This document shows positions 57,952-64,000 of a stretch of DNA of 64,000 nucleotides, one piece after another (the stretch's first letter is position 1; every line of letters begins with the position of its first letter). The DNA lies in assembly GCA_036346395.1 (NCBI GenBank), contig CM070605.1, positions 4,092,001 through 4,156,000 of the forward strand. Direction: 5' to 3'. The position numbers were made by a program, and so were the translations under genes. The DNA is from Hsuehochloa calcarea (taxonomy: Eukaryota > Streptophyta > Magnoliopsida > Poales > Poaceae). The notes beneath the pieces were generated by a model that was not told where the DNA came from, made no database searches, and saw only the letters and a list, made by a program, of their open reading frames with translations.

Positions 57952-60183
57952 TGTCGGGACCCAAATATGCAAATCTGGACCCTCTATGTATATTTCAGTA
58001 ATCCAAGATCACGCTAGTGTACACAGTGGCAACATCGATGAAATATCATTTCCATATATAAAGATTGACTAATAAATAGGCAAATGATAAAAATAATCAT
58101 AGTAACGACCTTAAGGTCAAAGCTTACAATTAATGCCTTGGGTGACGAATAGCTTAATAAAATTGTAGTAGAATGTAACAGAATGACTTCAGTGAAGCCC
58201 ATCCATATGCCCACAACAATCAGCTAGGGTAGTGCGATCTAGTTCTCCACGATCCTTGAAGTAGACCTTACTGGCTGATGATTTCCCCACTTCTATTGAT
58301 TGATTATATCAAGTATGAGTACATAAACATACACGCAAGTCATACCACACATTGCAATTTATAGATGATGGCTTATTCCAAAGGAATGACTTTTGTGCTT
58401 CTTTTTGCAGAATTGCAATATTTGCAATTGAATACAAATAATAGATTGAAAGCATAATTTAGAATAAATAAACAATAATAGTTTAGCATTTGTTTTCACA
58501 AAGGACACAAAGCCTAATCATATTCTTTTACACAGCCGACTGTTACCAATTGTTTTTTATGAAAATCTACCGCTCGTGTGAAATACCCGAACATGTCCAT
58601 GACCGCGGACGCGACTATTCGAATAGATTGTTTAACACTCTGCAGAGGTTGTACACATTACCCACATGATATAATTAGTGTAGCTAGCACTAATCATAAC
58701 AAAACTTTTCAGAAACTTCATCTCAAGCTCGACACACCCGATGTGCTTTACCGTCGTCCATCACATGAACACAGCTCTAGGTACGACACACACTGTTGGA
58801 CAGGGAAGCGGCGAACCGTCCCACGATGTGAGTCGTTACTCAGACATAAACACACCTCCATACTGGCACACGACCTAACCTATTTGCCTGAGTAATCCAT
58901 GTCAAGACTCTATAACCTACTAGGTTAAGCCCCATCCCATACCAGGCATGTGGTCGTACAGTAAGGCTCAGTTCAATGGCGCACAAAGTTAAGTCCTTAA
59001 TTGACCAAGACAAGACTTCCAATTTCTAACTATGCCACACAGGCTAACATTCCCATGCACACAACTCCACCATATCACACAGTATCCACCACTTGTCTCA
59101 ATCTAAATCTTTTCCCACACTGTTGGTTAAGTGCAATACATGCCATCAACGAGTAATAGCACATAGCGCACATAGTTTTACACAAAGTTCCATAATTTGC
59201 AACTCAGATGACAATGATTGACTCGTTGCATGGCTAAGTGATAAGGATCCACCTAGATGATTAGATGAATCCCGATTGTTGGCCCAATATTTCATGGTAC
59301 ACTCGAAGATCAGTAGCAATCTCGCAAACCAATTCACTGAATTGAATTGTAAGAAAATCAATACACTCACAAACCAATCTAATAGATTGAATTGCAAGTA
59401 GTAGCCTACGGTGAACAGTACTCTGAAGCGAGAGATAGATATCCTGATCTTGCTCTCAATCTTTCTGCCTCAATCTCTCCAACTCATCTCATGACTCAAG
59501 AACACACGATGTGCTCCAAAATGGCTTTTCTGATTTTTATTATCTAAATCATAACTTGTCCCCCTCATATGGTGCGGCCATGGGGGGTTTGTATAGCCTC
59601 CCACGCAAGCCCTTCTAAAATTTAGATGAATAGTAGCCACAGATGAACAGTACTCTGACTCAGTGAACAGTGTCTGAGTCGATGAACAGTACCGAACCAA
59701 AATCTATTGCAAACTCCTACTTTAATTCGAAATTTAACTACTCTAATTTTGGAATAAAAATATTAAACACCAATTGGTTGTCCGGATTGGATCCAAATTG
59801 AACCAACCCACATGCCATGTTCCCGTCGTCCTCCCCATGCATGGCCAAGTCTCCATCTTGGTTTCTCTTGTGTTGTGGGCTTTCCTTCTCTTAGCTCTTT
59901 GCGCGAACTTGTTCCATGCACTTGATGCTTACTTTGATGCCAATGCAACCCTTACTGCCATGTCACCACATGTCTTTCTTGACCGCCTGCATACGCTAGG
60001 GTTTTAACCCGAGAGCACGTTCCTTCTCGTTGGCCAGCATCCCCATCCACCCTTTAGTCCTTCACAATGTTTTGATTTACCTTTTGTTGCAAAACAACAC
60101 CAATGGCGCCAACTTGAGTTCTAGCATTAGTTTGCAATTTAAGGATGCAAACCAATGCTTTGGTAGTAGTTATGGCCGTATCA
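57952..60183 (-). repeat. 3' LTR of Gypsy E (about 2.2 kb)
   Basis: In the plus sense it starts TGTCGGGACCC (as LTR B does) and ends GGCCGTATCA at the polypurine tract. It shares the order of blocks with LTR B in its first part, including CTATTCGAATAG (58615-58626) and CTCTGCAGAG (58638-58647), but has a different U3. A TATA-like CTATACAAA (minus) lies at 59588-59596. GAACAGTACTC words repeat at about 59413-59690. No gene is supported in it. Confidence 0.65.
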
Positions 60184-61175
60184 TCCTCCCTTTCTTCAAG
60201 AAAAGACGTCCTCGTCTTTTGTGTAACCTCAGGAATCTTCATCGGGGTAGTCTTCACGATCAACTTTTTAGTTATGATCTCCTCAGCACGAATAGAATTC
60301 TCTGGCATAGGACACAGGGTATATGATCTTTCCTGATGCACCAAAGAGTACTTGTTGGACCTCCCGTGGTGTGTAGCATTGCGATCATACTGCCACGGAC
60401 GCTCCAACAACAAGTGACATGCGTGCATAGGTACAACATCACACTCCACCTTGTCGTGATAGTCCCCTACTGAGAAAATTTTTTTGACACGATGAGTAAT
60501 TTTCAGCTTACCGATATTATGCAACCATTGTGCATAATACGGTTCTGGATGTCGCCATGTTGTCAACCCCAGAGCTTGCACCAAATCTTTGCTAATGATG
60601 TTGTTGTAGCTACCACCATCAACGATAAACTTGCAAATTTTACCACTGATTTTGCACTCTGATTTGAACACATTCGCTCGCTGCCCCTTTGCGAGAATTG
60701 GAGTGTTGTCAACGCGAACCATTTTAGTCATCATGCTCAAACCATCAGTTGGTGTCCCAATGTCGGTGTCGCCATCATGAGAAAGCACCTTATCTTGCTG
60801 TTCGCGAGCAGAATTGATGATGACCTTCTCAGCTTTCCTTCTTTCTTCTTTGCCCATCTTTTCTTCCTCCCGTTTCTTAGCTTTTAGCCTTTGTCGTTGC
60901 TCTTCAAAGTCATTTTGGACCTTATCTCGTCGCTGTCTATCTTTGAAGTACTTTGACGAAGACCAAGATGTAATGTCCTTCCGTGTTCCATTCCAAGGAA
61001 AAGAGTACCGAATGACAGGGCGTGATGCAACTCGGTGTGTGTGTTGTTCGGCCAACCAATATGCACCAATCACCAATGAACATGCTCGCATATGCATAGG
61101 AATCACATCACAAGTAACAACTGCAGTATACCCATCCAAAGAAAATTTTACCTCCACTTGTTTTGTGATCGGAAT
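60054..61175 (-). CDS. Gypsy E ORF with aspartic protease domain, 5'-truncated
   Basis: The frame is open for over 367 codons on the minus strand and continues to the F junction at 61175, so its true start is lost. A protease domain is clear: FIVDGGSYNNIISKDL (active-site DGG), then CDVVPMHACHLLLERPWQYD and HHGRSNKYSLVHQ. This is the plant Ty3/Gypsy retropepsin, which cuts the polyprotein in the particle. Upstream lies a second, partial copy of the same end (KFSLDGYTAVVTCDVIPM, ACSLVIGAYWL), then a Lys/Arg/Glu-rich coiled segment. RT and integrase are absent: the ORF passes through the polypurine tract (FLEEREDD) into the LTR and stops there, as in Gypsy D. Confidence 0.7.
   Translation of the reverse strand: MPITKQVEVKFSLDGYTAVVTCDVIPMHMRACSLVIGAYWLAEQHTHRVASRPVIRYSFPWNGTRKDITSWSSSKYFKDRQRRDKVQNDFEEQRQRLKAKKREEEKMGKEERRKAEKVIINSAREQQDKVLSHDGDTDIGTPTDGLSMMTKMVRVDNTPILAKGQRANVFKSECKISGKICKFIVDGGSYNNIISKDLVQALGLTTWRHPEPYYAQWLHNIGKLKITHRVKKIFSVGDYHDKVECDVVPMHACHLLLERPWQYDRNATHHGRSNKYSLVHQERSYTLCPMPENSIRAEEIITKKLIVKTTPMKIPEVTQKTRTSFLEEREDDTAITTTKALVCILKLQTNARTQVGAIGVVLQQKVNQNIVKD
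60184..60197 (-). promoter_or_regulatory. Polypurine tract of Gypsy E
   Basis: The minus-strand GAAGAAAGGGAGGA directly precedes the LTR start TGATACGG. It is nearly the same as in Gypsy D. Confidence 0.75.
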
Positions 61176-63500
61176 TGTAATATCCCGGAATTGAATCGGG
61201 TAATTGGAAAATCAGCTGAAAGAAGAGAGGGCAAACAAATGAGTAAAAATTCTGAAATTAAAAGGGGGTTTCCCGCATTATTTGGACAACCTGGGCCTTG
61301 GGCCATGGCCCATGTGGCCCAAGAGGGGGGCTGGCCAAAGGGGGGATGACCTCCCCCCTAAATCCTAGCCACCCTCCCCCTTTCCCCTCTCTTCCCCCCA
61401 TAGCCGCCACCCCTCTCTCCCCTGGGCCACCACCTCCCCAGCAGCACCACCTCCCTCCCCGACGAAGATACTTGCTGCGGTCCATTGGAGGAAAGGCGAG
61501 GAGACCACCGTTGGAGTGCTGGCCAAGACTAGGTAGCAGATCGGTGTTGTTCAGCGCTGTTGCTCGTCAATTTTAGGTAAGATCCATATGTTTTTTGATC
61601 TGACTGCCTCTTAGAAAGTTGTAGCCCTCAGTTTTAGCTTTCTTTTCGCATCTAGATCACTTAATTTGGATTTACGGTTTAGGATTTATGGTAGTTTTAC
61701 CGTGACTGACCAGGAGAGCTGACAAGAATTGGCAGATTATCTTGTCTGGCCATTATGAATTATTTATAGGCCGACTTAGAAAAGATACCCCAACTAAATA
61801 TTGTAGAGGATTCAGTAATATTTTCAAGTTGATAAAGAACACAATTTTTAGAGTTAGCAATCAAAAGTTATCGAATTTTTACCGTCGCTGTTTTGCAGAC
61901 TGTCAGATTGCAGAGACAGAACATTTAACTGAATATAAGAATTAGTAGGAGGCCGAATCAGGAGACTTGTCCAACTAGACTATTGTAGATGGTTTTGTTG
62001 TGATTCCATAGAGTCCAAGATCACCCCGTTCCGACTTGTGTAACAAAAGTTATGGTAGTTTTAGTGCTCTATCCAAAGAGTCCGACGTGAAATTGATGTT
62101 TTATTAACTGACATGGTAGGGGTATTATTTGGCCGATTCAGTAAGGCTCACCAACTAGACTTAGTTGTAGAATTTAATTACCTTTCCATAAAGTCTAAGA
62201 ACATCTTATTTAGACTCCCGTACCAATAGATATGGATTTTTGAAATTGACTATCTACCAAGGGGACAGATTGACGTTTAGGAATTTGGGAATGGGATCGA
62301 GTTAGATGTTTTTGCGAGTTCATGGTTGTTTTTATAGTTTGTTTTGGTCCGCTGCTGTGTCTTAGTGTGTGTTATAATTATTATTCAGGTGGTGGACTGG
62401 TACCGAGGGCAGCACCTTCTGTACATCCCTCGTTCTCTCGCGGTTAAGGCAAGTATAATGATGAATATAATATATATATTATTGAATGACAATGTTTAAC
62501 ATATATTATGAGTACTTGTGTGTTCATGTTTGTGAGATGGCATAATTGGTATTGTTCATGGTTGCTAGAGATATGAATTACGTGTTATTCATGGTTGTTT
62601 GTCTATGGTTATGAGATTTTGGAGTATGAATAGGCTATTCATATGTAATGGTGTTGAGGATGCATGTTTGTGTTACTTTGAGAATTCATACATATGCATC
62701 ATGTTGTTTTATTGAAGTCTTGGTCATGTGATGACCAAGCAACTCTTGGGGTCTCCGTCATGTTAATGACGGGCTAAAGGTCCCCATGCTTGAAGAGCAT
62801 GGGCTTAGGTCCCCATACACGTGGAGTATGGGCAAAGGTCCCTGTACCAGATGGTACATGCATGGGTGTGCATCGACGGATGCACACTTTGCATTACCGG
62901 TAAAATGCAAAAGGGAAAGAGGAGGAAAAAGATCATGTTGATCATATTGCGTAGCATGCATGTGTAAAGTGATTGATATGTGGTTTTGTGAAGTATAGTT
63001 GATGAGTTATATGCTTGTATGTTGTTGATGTCATTTATTATATTTGCTGAGTCTTTGGACTCACCTCTTGGTTTTGTTGTGCTTTTAGGTACCACTTGCA
63101 ATAACGGCATGCATGGGAGGGAGTAGGGTTGCTTTGGATGCACTCACTACCACATATTCTTTTAAAGATGATTATCATTTAGGTTGTACCTTAATAATAA
63201 GCAAACTGTTTAAGGATTAATTTTGGCTATGCTTGAATGCATTGGATTATTTGTAATAATGAGAGTGGTAAATTTTTAATTATGCTTGCTTATGCATTAG
63301 CTGAATAGATTATTTAAGAATACTTTGATGAACTTTGGATGTTGAGATATTGATAATTATATATGCATCTGTTGGAACCCCTGGTATACTTAATTATACA
63401 AAGGAGGTTCTGCCAAAATTTAGAACTATGCCTTATGTTTAAATGGTTATCATGTTTATTTAGTAGCATTCCAGGCTCTTTGATGAGTTGGGGTATTACA
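61176..63500 (+). repeat. 5' LTR of Gypsy F (2.3 kb)
   Basis: It begins TGTAATATCCCGG and ends GGGGTATTACA before a primer site. It interrupts Gypsy E. The GC-rich segment 61290-61480 (CCTCCCC words) is probably an R/U5 or leader-like part. An array of stem-loops lies at 62719-62943, and a TGAGTC/GACTCA stem-loop at 63048-63063, with AG following at 63087-63088. No gene is supported. Confidence 0.8.
62719..62943 (+). repeat. Tandem stem-loop array in LTR F
   Basis: Eight successive inverted repeats, four of them spaced exactly 29 bp apart and each opened by GGTC(C/T)C (62750, 62779, 62808, 62837). Stems: 62719-62739, 62755-62772, 62783-62803, 62812-62832, 62843-62858, 62866-62887, 62888-62911 and 62931-62943. 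All arms are perfect (5-9 bp). It is not a CRISPR: there are no unique spacers and this is a eukaryote. Confidence 0.85.
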
Positions 63501-63502
63501 GT

Positions 63503-63515
63503 TGGTATCAGAGCG
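63503..63515 (+). promoter_or_regulatory. Primer-binding site of Gypsy F
   Basis: TGGTATCAGAGCG lies two bases after the LTR end at 63500. Confidence 0.8.
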
Positions 63516-64000
63516 GGCTTCAGGTCCATGGTAGCTAGAAAAGAAAAAGAAAATTAAATTGACACACTGTGCACAGTAGGATGGGAATGGGCAAAGTATT
63601 GCATTTATATTTCTGTGATATCGTATTGATGATTACTGGTATGAATTTAGTATGATTGTAATTAATTGATTATCTTGGGTTATGTGTAAGAATGGTTGAT
63701 GTGGAGGGGTTGAGGTCGTGGTTGTGGCGCTGGGCTTTACCAGGTTACACCATCGTTCATAGTAAGCGAATGGTGAACTAATTACTTCAGATATCTTAGT
63801 ACAAACGTTGAAAGTGATTATCTTTAGAAAAGTTGTTCTCTTTCTTGAATTTGAATTTGGTCCACTTTTGTCCAATTATGGCTGATGAATTTCTCCTGGG
63901 TTATTAGTTCATTGCGGTTGATGGTTGCTTTGATAAAGATTAAAGTGTTTCCGTTAGCTTAACTTGTCTCTTAAAGCAATGATTGTTTTCCCAATTGTTG
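63516..64000 (+). mobile_element. Start of Gypsy F internal leader, runs off the window
   Basis: The leader after the primer site is AT-rich with no gag yet. The element continues past the right edge. Confidence 0.65.

Noticed and set aside
62719..62943. CRISPR array
   Set aside because: The periodic units are self-complementary throughout, with no unique spacers, and the genome is a plant's.
7305..63515. tRNA genes suggested by TGGTATCAGAGC words
   Set aside because: These are retrotransposon primer-binding sites next to LTR ends; no cloverleaf surrounds any of them.

Overview
The window looks like intergenic DNA of a grass (Poaceae) nuclear genome. The evidence is one spliced gene with a GC-rich, acidic first exon at the left edge, followed by about 60 kb of LTR retrotransposons nested in each other and in both orientations, with grass-type MITEs between them. 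No species can be named from sequence alone. The only host gene I can support is a three-RRM RNA-binding protein (hnRNP Q-like) on the minus strand, 274-3656, with five exons in phase 0. Its 3' end may lie beyond the left edge.

Left accessory block (4-30 kb): a CAACAT-rich repeat; a Copia element G (LTR, tRNA-Met-type primer site, decayed gag) inserted in an older Copia LTR; a Gypsy LTR (K) split by an inverted copy of its own family (J), giving arms of about 2.6 kb in palindromic arrangement; a 272-bp Copia LTR (L); a Gypsy pol 3' remnant with LTR; a minus-strand Copia gag with LTR pieces (H); a Gypsy LTR (O); and a twin 441-bp repeat. Then come a TTGTTGCA-rich repeat and two MITE-like elements, one a hAT-type with a perfect 8-bp target duplication.

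Right block (31-64 kb): a readable four-level nest. Copia A (minus) is interrupted by Gypsy B (minus, 31937-54824, no pol). B's 5' LTR is interrupted by Copia C (plus, 36647-53851, target site CTTAG). C's gag is interrupted by Gypsy D (minus, 41041-46277, target site ATATG, equal-length 1043-bp LTRs, intact 727-codon gag-containing ORF and no pol). To the right, Gypsy E (minus) sits in the gag of A, and Gypsy F (plus) sits in E and runs off the window.

Most interesting signals: (1) tandem stem-loop arrays with a period of about 29-31 bp in two different Gypsy LTRs (F and O), where stems change in sequence while arms stay complementary; (2) a GAGT-type stem-loop 25-28 nt before a pyrimidine-rich tract ending in AG, at equivalent places in four Gypsy LTR families; (3) the pol-less, ORF-intact element D, whose ORF is read through the polypurine tract into the LTR; (4) a spaced CXXC series in the gag coiled coil of two Copia elements. 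Coding calls rest on motifs seen in translation. Family and lineage names are from general knowledge and no database search was possible.
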